Assembly (NCBI GenBank): GCA_001464965.1
Contig: LNEJ01000030.1
Coordinates: 1-64,000 of the forward strand
DNA length: 64,000 bases
Direction: 5' to 3'
DNA from: Gammaproteobacteria bacterium Ga0074134
Lineage (GTDB): Bacteria > Pseudomonadota > Gammaproteobacteria > Ga0077554 > Ga007554
The notes under the pieces were generated by a model, which was not told the DNA's origin, searched no databases, and was given only the letters and a program-made list of their open reading frames with translations. The translations under genes were made by a program, and so were the position numbers. This document shows positions 15,329 to 23,585 of the stretch, one piece after another. Within the stretch, counting starts at the first letter, position 1. Each line of letters opens with the position of its first letter.

Positions 15329-16357
15329 ATGATCAGGGTCGGCATTGTAGGCGGCACGGGATACACCGGTGTTGAGCTGCTGCGCTTGCTGGCGGCGCAC
15401 ACTGCTGTGGAATTGTGCGCCATTACCTCGCGTGCGGAAGCGGGCATCGCCGTGGCCGACGTATTTCCCAATCTGCGCGGACATATCGACTTGGCGTTCA
15501 CGGTGCCCGATATGGCGGCGCTGAAGGCATGTGACGTGGTGTTCTTCGCCACCCCCAATGGTATTGCCATGGGTATGGCGCGGGAGCTGCTTGAGGCGGG
15601 AGTCCGTCTAATTGACCTGGCTGCTGATTTCCGCATCAAGGATGTCGCCGAGTGGGAAAAATGGTATGGCATGTCCCACGCCTGCCCGGATCTGGTGGCC
15701 GAGGCGGTTTATGGGTTGCCCGAAGTCAACCGCGACAAGATCAAAAGCGCGCGGCTGGTAGCCAATCCCGGCTGTTATCCCACGGCGGTGCAACTGGGCT
15801 TTCTGCCGCTGGTTGAGGCCGGCATCGTTGACCTGACACATTTGATCGCCGATGCAAAATCCGGCGTCTCTGGCGCCGGGCGCAAGGCCGAAGTGCATAC
15901 CCTGTATGCGGAAGCCGGAGACAACTTCAAGTCCTACGCCGTGCCTGGCCACCGCCATTTGCCGGAAATCAGGCAGGGGCTCGCCGCCCGCGCGGGCAAG
16001 CCGGTCGGGCTGACCTTTGTGCCTCATCTGACGCCGATGATCCGCGGTATTCAGGCGACGCTTTACGCCCGCATCACCCAGGAGACGGACGTGCAGGCCT
16101 TGTTTGAAAGCCGCTATGCCAATGAATATTTTGTGGATGTGTTGCCCGCGGGCGGCCATCCAGAGACGCGCTCGGTGCGTGGCTCGAACTTCTGCCGCAT
16201 TGCCGTACATCGTCCGCAGGGTGGCGACATGATCGTCGTGCTGTCCGTCATCGACAACCTGGTAAAGGGCGCCGCCGGGCAAGCGGTACAGAATATGAAT
16301 ATCATGTTTGGCTTGGCGGAAGCCGAGGGATTGGGAGGCGTCGCGCTGCTGCCTTAG
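15329..16357 (+). CDS. argC: N-acetyl-gamma-glutamyl-phosphate reductase
   Basis: ArgC reduces N-acetylglutamyl phosphate to the semialdehyde with NADPH, the third step of arginine synthesis, in the cytoplasm. The 342 residues start with the Rossmann motif [18 protein letters not shown], contain the catalytic cysteine in [13 protein letters not shown] and the conserved VSGAGRK and PGHRHLPEI segments. The SD GAGGT lies 6 nt before the ATG. No other arginine gene is adjacent, so it is scattered from the rest of the pathway. Confidence 0.97.
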   Translation: MIRVGIVGGTGYTGVELLRLLAAHTAVELCAITSRAEAGIAVADVFPNLRGHIDLAFTVPDMAALKACDVVFFATPNGIAMGMARELLEAGVRLIDLAADFRIKDVAEWEKWYGMSHACPDLVAEAVYGLPEVNRDKIKSARLVANPGCYPTAVQLGFLPLVEAGIVDLTHLIADAKSGVSGAGRKAEVHTLYAEAGDNFKSYAVPGHRHLPEIRQGLAARAGKPVGLTFVPHLTPMIRGIQATLYARITQETDVQALFESRYANEYFVDVLPAGGHPETRSVRGSNFCRIAVHRPQGGDMIVVLSVIDNLVKGAAGQAVQNMNIMFGLAEAEGLGGVALLP

Positions 16358-16441
16358 CGCTGACACCTTGTGCTGGGAACCCTTCGCTGCGCTCTTCCCT
16401 TGATCGAGATCTCGAACAGGTTCTGAGAACCATCGAGGGCG

Positions 16442-16786
16442 TCACCCCGGCGGCCAGCCCATGCGCCGACCACCCAATACATGCAGATGGATGTGCCATA
16501 CAGACTGTCCTGCGTCCGCATTGCAGTTCACCACCGCGCGATAACCCGAATCCGCGATGCCTGTTTGCTGCGCCACCTCCTGAGCGGCCAGGAGCATCTC
16601 TCCCACAAGAGCGGTGTGGCTACCATCCAGGTCATTAAGTGTGGTGATATGCTGCTTGGGCACTATCAGCACATGCACCGGGGCTTGCGGATTAATATCG
16701 TGGAAGGCCAGTACTTGCGAATTTTCATAAACAATATCCGGCTTGATGTGTCCTGACACCATTTTGCAAAAAAGACAATCTTGCAT
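16442..16786 (-). CDS. HIT family purine nucleoside phosphoramidase (HinT-like)
   Basis: Histidine-triad proteins hydrolyse AMP phosphoramidates and similar nucleotidyl bonds in the cytoplasm. The protein begins MQDCLFCKMVSGHIKPDIVYE with the usual CxxC-type N-terminus, has HVLIVPKQHITTL and the catalytic triad WHIHLHVLGGR. I use the ATG at 16786 because GGAGGAG is 5 nt upstream; an upstream in-frame ATG lacks this. The length of 114 residues is typical. It is convergent with argC and divergent from the MipA gene. Confidence 0.93.
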   Translation of the reverse strand: MQDCLFCKMVSGHIKPDIVYENSQVLAFHDINPQAPVHVLIVPKQHITTLNDLDGSHTALVGEMLLAAQEVAQQTGIADSGYRAVVNCNADAGQSVWHIHLHVLGGRRMGWPPG

Positions 16787-16899
16787 AATCTCCTCCATTT
16801 TTAAAGCGTTTATCAATGCCCACTAATATCCCAGACCCGCGCGAAAAAATCCATCCCGATCTGGTAGCATGTCTTTTTTAGAAATATCACAGGCATGCC

Positions 16900-17763
16900 A
16901 TGAGATTGAGATTTCTCGCAGCGTTCATGCCAGGTTTGGGCTTGCCTGTCTCCGTGGATGCGAAAGGAGTCCCTCTGTGGGAGTTCGGCATGGGTGTTGC
17001 CGGGTTGAGCGTACCGTATTATCGAGGCTCCGATCAGGGGAAAAGCTACTTTATCCCATTGCCTTATCTTATTTATCGGGGCGAGCGTTTCAAGGTTGAT
17101 GATGCCGGTATGCGCGGCAATATTTTCAGGTCAAACCGCATGAAGCTCGATATCAGTCTGGCCGCCGGTGTTCCTGTGCCCAAGGATACGAACGGCATCC
17201 GCGCCGGTATGCCGAGCCTTGCTCCAACCATAGAGCTGGGGCCATCGCTGGAGCTCAGGCTGTGGGATGATGAAAGCACGCATCATTCTTTTTGGTTGCG
17301 TTTTCCGCTACGGGCGGCGCTGTCAGTTGGCCGGTCTGGTATGGAGCATCAGGGCTGGGCTTTTGCCCCTTACATGGAATATGTGTTTACCGATGGCGTT
17401 CAAAGCAACCCTTGGAGGGCAAGCGCGTCGCTTGGCCCGCTGTATGCCGACAAGAACTATCATGCTTATTTTTACGATGTTCCATCGGCTTACGCCACAA
17501 ACGCGCGGCCCGAATATCACGCGGGGGCCGGTTATAGCGGTAGCCGTATCACCGTGGCGTTGCGCAAGCGTTTCGGAGATGTCTGGGCCGGGGTGTTTGC
17601 GCGTTACGACGTGCTTTCCGGAGCGGTTTTCGAAAACTCACCACTGGTCAGCTCCAAAGGATATCATGCAGTGGGGTTTGGCGTAGTCTGGATCTTCGCC
17701 AAATCCAGCCGCATGGTCGATAAAGATAGCCGTATACTGGAAGCGGAGTATGGGCGTGAATAA
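16900..17763 (+). CDS. MipA/OmpV family outer-membrane protein
   Basis: MipA/OmpV proteins are outer-membrane beta-barrels; some scaffold murein enzymes, and others influence antibiotic uptake. The 287 residues have a short hydrophobic N-terminus (about 1-21) consistent with a signal peptide, then WEFGMGVAGLSVPYYRGSDQ, PLPYLIYRGERFKVDD and alternating amphipathic strands through HAGAGYSGSRITVALRKRFGDVWAGVFARYDVL, the family pattern. The extreme C-terminal tail (KDSRILEAEYGRE) extends past the last barrel strand. The substrate or partner cannot be inferred. Confidence 0.82.
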   Translation: MRLRFLAAFMPGLGLPVSVDAKGVPLWEFGMGVAGLSVPYYRGSDQGKSYFIPLPYLIYRGERFKVDDAGMRGNIFRSNRMKLDISLAAGVPVPKDTNGIRAGMPSLAPTIELGPSLELRLWDDESTHHSFWLRFPLRAALSVGRSGMEHQGWAFAPYMEYVFTDGVQSNPWRASASLGPLYADKNYHAYFYDVPSAYATNARPEYHAGAGYSGSRITVALRKRFGDVWAGVFARYDVLSGAVFENSPLVSSKGYHAVGFGVVWIFAKSSRMVDKDSRILEAEYGRE

Positions 17764-17901
17764 TGGCTTAGAACTCTCCGAGACAGGCTTGTATCAGAGT
17801 CCATGCATCTGCGGTTTTTAGGTTTATTGTTTTGCTTTGCAGCAGGCGAGTTGCGTAAAATGGCGTTATTGTTTCTAGTGACAGAGTGGGGCAGCTAAAG
17901 A

Positions 17902-18717
17902 GTGCAGAGATCACAGCAGGATGTGCGGCAAGCAGGCGGCAAGGAGAAGGACGCTCTGGACATAAAGGGTTCGGTGTTCACCTTGTCCGTATTGTGCCTG
18001 AAAAGCAATGATATTGATGCGATGGCACGGGCCTTGGGCGCGCGCCTGGCGCAGGCGCCACGATTTTTCCAGAATGCGCCAGTGGTGATCGACGTCAAAG
18101 CGGTGTGCGATGCTGGGCTGGATTTTCATGCCTTAGCCCGTTTGCTGCGTGCCCATCAGTTGGTGCCAGTGGGCGTGCGTCACGCCACGCCGGAACAACT
18201 GGAGGCAGCGATTTCTGCCGGGCTGGCGGTATTGCAAGGCGGTTCCAAGCCAGAGGCCGTGGATGTGGCATCGGCTAGCCATTCCCCCCAGCCGCAATCA
18301 TCTGCTCAGCAGACCCCCGTGCCGGAGGTCGCCGCTACGGACGTCAGTCCCGCTGCTGAGCCTATCGCCCGTTCACCTCAAGCCGGGGCGGCGAGAATCG
18401 TGCGCCAGCCGGTGCGTTCGGGGCAGCAGATTTACGCGCGCGGTGGCGACCTGGTACTGCTCGCGCCAGTCAATGCCGGGGCGGAGGTGCTGGCTGACGG
18501 CAATATTCATGTGTACGCGCCACTACGAGGCCGTGCCCTTGCGGGCGTGAATGGCGACACGAATGCGCGTGTGTTTACACAGTCGCTGGAGGCGGAGTTG
18601 GTGTCTGTGGCGGGGCATTACCGCATTTTTGAACAGCAGCCTGCCGCCGACGTGTTCGGCAAGCCCGTCCAGGTGTATCTGGACGGCGAGCGGCTAATCA
18701 TCACACCTTTAATTTAA
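17902..18717 (+). CDS. minC: Septum site-determining protein MinC
   Basis: MinC inhibits FtsZ polymerisation near the cell poles. The 271 residues comprise an N-terminal FtsZ-binding domain (about 18-105, with KGSVFTLSVLCL and VVIDVKAV), a Pro/Ser/Ala-rich linker (about 118-160) and a C-terminal beta-helix domain (VRSGQQIYARGGDLVLL, GAEVLADGNIHVYAPLRGRALAG) that binds MinD. The start is GTG at 17902. It leads the minCDE operon, with minD 19 nt downstream. Confidence 0.95.
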   Translation: MQRSQQDVRQAGGKEKDALDIKGSVFTLSVLCLKSNDIDAMARALGARLAQAPRFFQNAPVVIDVKAVCDAGLDFHALARLLRAHQLVPVGVRHATPEQLEAAISAGLAVLQGGSKPEAVDVASASHSPQPQSSAQQTPVPEVAATDVSPAAEPIARSPQAGAARIVRQPVRSGQQIYARGGDLVLLAPVNAGAEVLADGNIHVYAPLRGRALAGVNGDTNARVFTQSLEAELVSVAGHYRIFEQQPAADVFGKPVQVYLDGERLIITPLI

Positions 18718-18736
18718 GTCGTTCAAGGAGACAACA

Positions 18737-19546
18737 TTGGCAAAGATTATCGTCGTTACATCTGGTAAGGGTGGCGTGGGCAAAACCACTACCAGTTCCA
18801 GTTTTGCCAGCGGACTGGCGTTGCGCGGCCACAAGACGGCTGTCATTGACTTTGATGTGGGGTTGCGTAACCTTGATTTGATCATGGGCTGCGAGCGCCG
18901 TGTGGTGTATGACTTTGTTAATGTCATTAACGGCGAGGCCACATTAAAGCAGGCACTTATCAAGGACAAAAACTGCGACAACCTGTTCGTGCTTCCCGCC
19001 TCCCAGACACGGGACAAGGATGCGCTCACCAAGGAAGGGGTCGGCAAGATTCTGGATGAGCTGCGTGAAAGCTATGATTACATAGTCTGTGACTCCCCGG
19101 CGGGCATCGAAAAGGGCGCGTTGATGGCGCTGTACTTTGCCGACGAGGCGCTTATCGTGACCAATCCCGAGGTGTCATCGGTGCGCGACTCCGATCGTAT
19201 TCTGGGCATCCTGTCGGCCAAATCCAAACGCGCCGAGGAAGGGCAGGATCCAATCAGGGAGCATTTGCTGATTACCCGCTATTCCGCCAAGCGAGCGGAT
19301 GCGGGTGAAATGCTGAGCGTAAGCGATGTGCAGGAGATCCTGAGTATTCCCTTGCTGGGCGTTATTCCCGAGGCGGAGGCCGTGCTGCAATCCTCCAATG
19401 CCGGTGTCCCGGTGATCCACGATGCGGAAAGCACTGCGGGCCAGGCCTACCGCGATGTAGTAGCGCGCTTTTTGGGTGAAGACCTGCCGATGCGTTTTCT
19501 GCAGGCCGAGAGAAAAGGCTTTTTCCACCGCTTGTTTGGAGCCTAG
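18737..19546 (+). CDS. minD: Septum site-determining ATPase MinD
   Basis: MinD is a membrane-associated ATPase that recruits MinC and oscillates under MinE control. It starts at TTG 18737 (AKIIVVTSGKGGVGKTTTS) with SD CAAGGAG 6 nt upstream. The deviant Walker A KGGVGKTT is near residue 11, followed by DFDVGLRNLDLIMGCERRVVYD. The amphipathic membrane-targeting C-terminus (ERKGFFHRLFGA) is intact. Length 269 residues is standard. Confidence 0.98.
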   Translation: MAKIIVVTSGKGGVGKTTTSSSFASGLALRGHKTAVIDFDVGLRNLDLIMGCERRVVYDFVNVINGEATLKQALIKDKNCDNLFVLPASQTRDKDALTKEGVGKILDELRESYDYIVCDSPAGIEKGALMALYFADEALIVTNPEVSSVRDSDRILGILSAKSKRAEEGQDPIREHLLITRYSAKRADAGEMLSVSDVQEILSIPLLGVIPEAEAVLQSSNAGVPVIHDAESTAGQAYRDVVARFLGEDLPMRFLQAERKGFFHRLFGA

Positions 19547-19549
19547 GCC

Positions 19550-19828
19550 ATGTCATTCCTCGATTATCTGCTGGGAACACGCAAAAAAACGGCGCACGTG
19601 GCCAAGGACCGTCTGCAAATCATCCTTGCCCGCGAGCGTGTCGACCGCAAAGGCCCCGACTTCCTGCCTGAACTGCGCCAGGAGCTGCTCCAGGTGATTT
19701 CAAAATATGTCCAGATCGACCTGGATCAGGTGAAGGTCAATCTGGAGCACGACGGCAACTTTGAAGTGCTGGAGCTGAACGTGGTACTGCCCGATTCGAT
19801 TCATGGTGTGAGGAAGGCGGCGCAATAG
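19550..19828 (+). CDS. minE: Cell division topological specificity factor MinE
   Basis: MinE stimulates MinD ATP hydrolysis and confines MinC-MinD to the poles. The 92 residues start MSFLDYLLGTRKKTAHVAKDRLQIILARER, the membrane- and MinD-interacting half, and end with the dimerisation domain (VNLEHDGNFEVLELNVVLP). Only 3 nt separate it from minD. It is the last gene of the operon. Confidence 0.97.
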   Translation: MSFLDYLLGTRKKTAHVAKDRLQIILARERVDRKGPDFLPELRQELLQVISKYVQIDLDQVKVNLEHDGNFEVLELNVVLPDSIHGVRKAAQ

Positions 19829-19913
19829 GAGCGTGTGGTCGGTCGGTTTGCAGTCATAAGGGACTTTAAGGCCGCCATTCGCCTTCAAAGGCACAGGTTA
19901 GCCCAGCCGACGG

Positions 19914-19936
19914 AGGGGGAGGCGTTCCCCCGTTTT
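19914..19936 (+). terminator. Intrinsic terminator after minE
   Basis: GGGGGA (19915-19920) pairs with TCCCCC (19926-19931) across a short loop, followed by GTTTT. It lies in the convergent minE-rtcB gap, 86 nt after the minE stop, and best serves minCDE. Confidence 0.7.
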
Positions 19937-19992
19937 ATGCAGACCTCTCATCACTCTCCTTGCGAATAGGGCTGGTAAGCGCGCCCTTCATT

Positions 19993-21423
19993 TTATCCTT
20001 TGATACAAATTAGCGGGACAAGCTTCGCTACTTTGCGGGCAAGCTTTCCCTGATCTGCGGCATCTACTACTGCACTTACATCCTTGTATGCGCCGGGAGC
20101 TTCTTCCGCTATGCCGCGAAGAGATGGGCTGCGGATTAAAATGCCTTGGTGTGCCAGCTCATCGACGAGGGTGTGTCCCCACCACTGGCGGGTGGCTTGG
20201 TGGCGGCTCATGCTGCGGCCCGCGCCGTGGCAGGCGGAGCCGAAGGAACGAGCCATGCCTTCACTCGTGCCGACAAGGATATAGGAAGAGGTTCCCATGG
20301 TGCCGCCGATGAGCACCGGCTGTCCTATGGCGCGGAATGCTTGAGGAATATCAGGGTGGCCTGGCCCAAAGGCGCGGGTGGCGCCTTTGCGGTGGATGTA
20401 GAGCCGCTTCGGCGCGCCATTGATAATGTGTTCCTCAACCTTGCAAGTGTTATGTGAAACATCATATAGCAGCTTTAATTCGGCCTGAGGGAAGAGCGCG
20501 GCGAATACCTGTCGAACCAGGTGAGTAATAATCTGGCGGTTTGCCAAGGCGCAGTTGATGGCGGCGCGCATTGCGCCCAGATAATCTTGTCCAAGGGATG
20601 AATGGATGGGTGCGCAGGCCAATTCACGATCGGGAAGGTCAATGCCGTATTCGGCAGCGGCGATGGCCATGGTTCTTAAGAACTCGGTGCCTATTTGATG
20701 GCCGAGTCCTCGCGATCCGCAGTGAATGCTGACTACAATATTATCCATGTGAACGCCAAAAGCGTTGGCGGTGTTTTCATCAAAGATTTCCGCTACACGC
20801 TGTATCTCTAGGTAATGATTACCGGAACCCAATGTGCCCATTTCGTCGCGCTGGCGTTTTTTGGCATGATCGGAGACCTGTGCAGGTTGTGCGCCCGCCA
20901 TGCAGCCGTGTTCCTCGGTATGCTCCAGGTCTTCGGTTGTGCCATAGCCGCGCTCAACGGCCCAGCGGGCGCCTCCGCTTAGCATAGCGTCCATTTCTGT
21001 TGAGTTGAGGCTCAAATATCCGGTGCTGCCCACCCCAGCGGGGATTTTGTCATACAGGGCATCGGCCAGCTTTTTTTGTACCGGGATGATATCCGCCACG
21101 GTGAGGCCGGTAAGCAGATTGCGCACGCCGCAGGAGATGTCGAACCCGACGCCGCCAGCGGAGATTACTCCGCCACGGTCTGCGTCGAAGGCGGCGACCC
21201 CGCCAATTGGGAAGCCATAACCCCAATGGGCATCAGGCATGGCGTAGGCCGCCTTTTCAATGCCGGGAAGTGTGGCTACATTGGTGATCTGTTCGTAGAC
21301 TTTGTGATCCATTTCGCGCAGGAGTGCTTCGCTTGCATAGATGATGGCGGGTACGCGCATCTTTCCGGTGGGATCGATGCGCCATTCGTATTCGGATTGC
21401 CGGATAAATAGTGATGTGTCCAT
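19993..21423 (-). CDS. rtcB: RNA-splicing ligase RtcB
   Basis: RtcB joins RNA 2',3'-cyclic-phosphate or 3'-phosphate ends to 5'-OH ends using GTP and Mn2+, in tRNA or RNA repair. The sequence shows MPDAHWGYGFPIGGVAAFD, GGVGFDISCGVRNL, GSGNHYLEIQ, VSIHCGSRGLGHQIG and VSHNTCKVEEH, which carry the metal-binding Cys/His residues, and RKGATRAFGPG with the catalytic-loop residues. I use the ATG at 21423 (MDTSLFIRQ), with GGAAGGAC upstream, over an in-frame ATG 8 codons earlier. It follows the archease gene on the same strand, separated by a short repeat. Confidence 0.95.
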   Translation of the reverse strand: MDTSLFIRQSEYEWRIDPTGKMRVPAIIYASEALLREMDHKVYEQITNVATLPGIEKAAYAMPDAHWGYGFPIGGVAAFDADRGGVISAGGVGFDISCGVRNLLTGLTVADIIPVQKKLADALYDKIPAGVGSTGYLSLNSTEMDAMLSGGARWAVERGYGTTEDLEHTEEHGCMAGAQPAQVSDHAKKRQRDEMGTLGSGNHYLEIQRVAEIFDENTANAFGVHMDNIVVSIHCGSRGLGHQIGTEFLRTMAIAAAEYGIDLPDRELACAPIHSSLGQDYLGAMRAAINCALANRQIITHLVRQVFAALFPQAELKLLYDVSHNTCKVEEHIINGAPKRLYIHRKGATRAFGPGHPDIPQAFRAIGQPVLIGGTMGTSSYILVGTSEGMARSFGSACHGAGRSMSRHQATRQWWGHTLVDELAHQGILIRSPSLRGIAEEAPGAYKDVSAVVDAADQGKLARKVAKLVPLICIKG

Positions 21424-21456
21424 GGTGTCCTTCCGTGTTTCGTCCAATGATATTGT

Positions 21457-21494
21457 TTAGGAACCCCCGATTTATTAAGAGCTTCCTTCTTTAA
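21457..21494. repeat. Short copy of hairpin repeat family A
   Basis: The sequence carries TTTAGGAACCCCCGATTTAT next to TTAAGAGCTTCCTTCTTTAA, matching the two outer ends of the 14679 element with nearly all of the interior missing. GGAAC and GCTTCC can still form a hairpin. It sits between archease and rtcB, on their transcript, where it could affect RNA stability. Confidence 0.55.
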
Positions 21495-21506
21495 TAGAGA
21501 ATGCCG

Positions 21507-21935
21507 CTATACATCCACGACACACTGCGCAATCCATGTGCCATTCTCCTCCTGCCGGACGTGAAGATCCGTATACGTTGCCCCTTTCACCTCGACGGCA
21601 GGTTTGTGCTTTGAGACTTGTATTTTTTCACCCCATGCCATTGCGTCGATGTGTGAGTTTTTGATGATGACTTCAAAACGGCTAAAGAGCATTTTGCGTG
21701 TTGATATTTCGTAGATCAGTGCGTTGAGCCAGTCCACGAATAATAACTCGCCGTCCGGCGCCTGGCAGGAAATTGTTACAGCGATTTCAGGGGATATAAG
21801 TTGTGGGTCGGTTATCACCGCAGTCAATGCAAGCGCGGCTTGTTCAAATGCTTTTTCTTTCGAGCCACCAATCCCGCGCACGCCAATGTCGGCCTGATGA
21901 GGAAAGTGTTCCCAACGGTTTATGGTGGTTTGCAT
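21507..21935 (-). CDS. Archease, RtcB-activating protein
   Basis: Archease accelerates guanylylation and turnover of RtcB. The 142 residues match the family: FPHQADIGVRGIGGSKEKAFEQAALAL at the N-terminus, with the metal-binding Asp in HxADIG, then LLFVDWLNALIYEISTRKMLFSRFEV and the terminal LHVRQEENGTWIAQCVVDV. Its position just upstream of rtcB on the same strand supports the call and implies co-expression. The start ATG at 21935 has no strong SD. Confidence 0.92.
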   Translation of the reverse strand: MQTTINRWEHFPHQADIGVRGIGGSKEKAFEQAALALTAVITDPQLISPEIAVTISCQAPDGELLFVDWLNALIYEISTRKMLFSRFEVIIKNSHIDAMAWGEKIQVSKHKPAVEVKGATYTDLHVRQEENGTWIAQCVVDV

Positions 21936-22270
21936 ATGACTTTGTTTCCGGTCGTGCGATATGGATTTCTTCCTGTTTTATCAGTAATTTCTGACTTAAT
22001 TATGTGTCGATAAATTTCAAAATATAATATTTTTGTGCAAGGCTACATTTCAAATTGTGCGCCCAATAATAAAGCTCTGGCAAGTTTGATTTTTATGATT
22101 GGTATTAGAGGTCTAATGGCTTTTCTCTTTGGCATGGTGTTTGCCTTGAAAAGCAGATATATATAAATGTGGAAATGTATGTAACCACAAGTCATTTATG
22201 TATAATAATATTTTTCTATCGGTTGGAATGATTTTTTTACTTTAAATGCTGGTGTTAAGGAGTTCGTTGT
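21936..22270. other. A+T-rich divergent intergenic region
   Basis: This 335-nt spacer separates archease (minus) from the AT-hook gene (plus). It is distinctly A+T-rich compared with neighbours and contains runs such as AGATATATATAAATG near 22156. It presumably holds both promoters. I see no RNA gene, convincing operator or coding frame in it. Confidence 0.5.
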
Positions 22271-22744
22271 ATGCCAAGAGCCAAGAAAGAAATATCCCAA
22301 GATGGAGCAGAGAAACGACGCAGGGGTAGGCCGCCACTGGGTGAGAATCCATCTAGGGCTGTAGTCAAGAAAAAGAGTGCCGTTAGAGGAAAAGCTATGC
22401 TGGCTGAAGTAAAAGCCGCGGTTGGAAGGCCACCGGAGAAGACCAGAGCGGTAGTCGCAAAAGAAAGAGCCATGCGGCAAAAGATGATTCATAAAGAGAA
22501 ACAGAAGGCCCTGAAGAAGAGAATTAAAGAGCTTGCTGCCCAAGTGGCCGCAATGGCAAAGGCAGTAAAGAAGGAGGCCAGGTCTTCGGTGGCGCGCGAG
22601 CGGGTTTTGGCCAGGATGATTGCCGCGAAGGACGAGGCTTTTAAGAAATTTGAGACCAAATGGGCGCGCCGTTATTTGTCTCAGGCGGCTGTAGACAAAA
22701 AAGTTGTCACAAAAAAGAAAGTCGCACGAAGAAAGGCAGCTTAG
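22271..22744 (+). CDS. Basic AT-hook/histone H1-like DNA-binding protein
   Basis: No enzymatic function is visible. The 157 residues are very rich in Lys, Arg and Ala. RRRGRPPLG at about 22-30 is a canonical AT-hook core (RGRP), which binds the minor groove of A/T-rich DNA, and a second RPP-containing site, VGRPPEKTR, follows at about 56-64. A central predicted coiled coil (about 75-130) rich in KK and RR leads to a KKVVTKKKVARRKAA tail like that of bacterial histone H1-like proteins. SD TAAGGAG lies 8 nt before the ATG. A nucleoid-binding or regulatory role is inference. Confidence 0.65.
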   Translation: MPRAKKEISQDGAEKRRRGRPPLGENPSRAVVKKKSAVRGKAMLAEVKAAVGRPPEKTRAVVAKERAMRQKMIHKEKQKALKKRIKELAAQVAAMAKAVKKEARSSVARERVLARMIAAKDEAFKKFETKWARRYLSQAAVDKKVVTKKKVARRKAA

Positions 22745-22792
22745 TCTTACCTTTTGCCTTCTTGCGTTTTCTGGGCGCGAAGATGTCTGCAT

Positions 22793-22833
22793 AAAGCCGG
22801 TGTCCTTATTTATTGTAAGGCGCCGGCTTTTTT
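22793..22833 (+). terminator. Intrinsic terminator after the AT-hook gene
   Basis: AAAGCCGG (22793-22800) pairs with CCGGCTTT (22823-22830), with the inner CCTTA/TAAGG extending the stem, followed by a T-run. It ends the AT-hook transcript before nudF. Confidence 0.85.
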
Positions 22834-22904
22834 GCATGAGTGAATGTATGGCATTTTTTCTGGCGTGATGCCGATTGGGTGGGGCGGATTTTCAGGAGGG
22901 ATAG

Positions 22905-23516
22905 ATGGAAAAGGATGTGGAAATACTCGAAAAAACGGTGTGCTACGCCGGATTTTTTCGCATGGAACATTATCGCTTGCGTCATCGGTTGTTTGATGGC
23001 GGCTGGAGTCCGGTGTTGTCGAGAGAGCTGTTCGAACGTGGTGATGCCGCTGCTGTGTTGCCGTATGATCCTGATCTGGATCAAGTAGTGTTGATCGAGC
23101 AGTTTCGTGTCGGTGCGCTGTCAGCGCTGGATGGGCCATGGTTGCTGGAGATTGTGGCCGGGGTTGTTGACCATGACGAGACGGCGGAGCAGGTGGTGCA
23201 GCGCGAGGCGCTGGAGGAGGCGAACTGTCCGGTTCATGCGTTGATCCCTGTTTGTGAGTATTGGGTAAGCCCTGGTGGGACATCGGAGCGCATCAGTTTG
23301 TTTTGCGGTAAAGTGGATGCATCTTGTGCCGACGGTATCCATGGGCTGGCAGATGAGGGGGAGGATATCCGGGTCTTCACCATGCCGTTTGTAGATGCCA
23401 TGCACGGTGTTCAAACAGGGAAAATAAATTCCGCAAGCGCGATCATCGCCTTACAGTGGCTGGCGCTGAATCGCGATGATATGCGCAGCCGCTGGGGGCA
23501 TCCAGCCGATCCATGA
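22905..23516 (+). CDS. nudF: ADP-ribose pyrophosphatase (Nudix)
   Basis: NudF hydrolyses ADP-ribose to AMP and ribose 5-phosphate. The Nudix box is GVVDHDETAEQVVQREALEE, in which the catalytic REALEE is intact but the final conserved Gly is Asn (EEANC). Upstream VLPYDPDLDQVVLIEQFRVGAL and downstream YWVSPGGTSERISLFCGKVDA match the NudF subfamily. Length is 203 residues. SD GGAGGGA precedes the ATG. A DUF1249 gene, normally next to nudF, lies 1.5 kb downstream past two minus-strand genes. Confidence 0.92.
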   Translation: MEKDVEILEKTVCYAGFFRMEHYRLRHRLFDGGWSPVLSRELFERGDAAAVLPYDPDLDQVVLIEQFRVGALSALDGPWLLEIVAGVVDHDETAEQVVQREALEEANCPVHALIPVCEYWVSPGGTSERISLFCGKVDASCADGIHGLADEGEDIRVFTMPFVDAMHGVQTGKINSASAIIALQWLALNRDDMRSRWGHPADP

Positions 23517-23517
23517 A

Positions 23518-23567
23518 GCCCGATATATATCGGGCAAGCCGGCCGGGCAGTTGTGCCGCCCGGCTTG
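23518..23567. repeat. Tandem inverted repeats between convergent genes
   Basis: A perfect 18-bp palindrome GCCCGATATATATCGGGC (23518-23535) is followed immediately by a second hairpin, CAAGCCGG (23535-23542) with CCGGCTTG (23560-23567). They lie between the 3' ends of nudF and the DsbG-like gene. There is no T-run, so a bidirectional transcript-end stabilising role is more likely than classic termination. Confidence 0.6.
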
Positions 23568-23585
23568 TCTCTATATCAACAGGAC

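Noticed and set aside
15098-15332. Several 60-codon frames between tRNA-Ser and argC
   Set aside because: They overlap each other on both strands, lack an RBS and family match; the region is probably the argC promoter.
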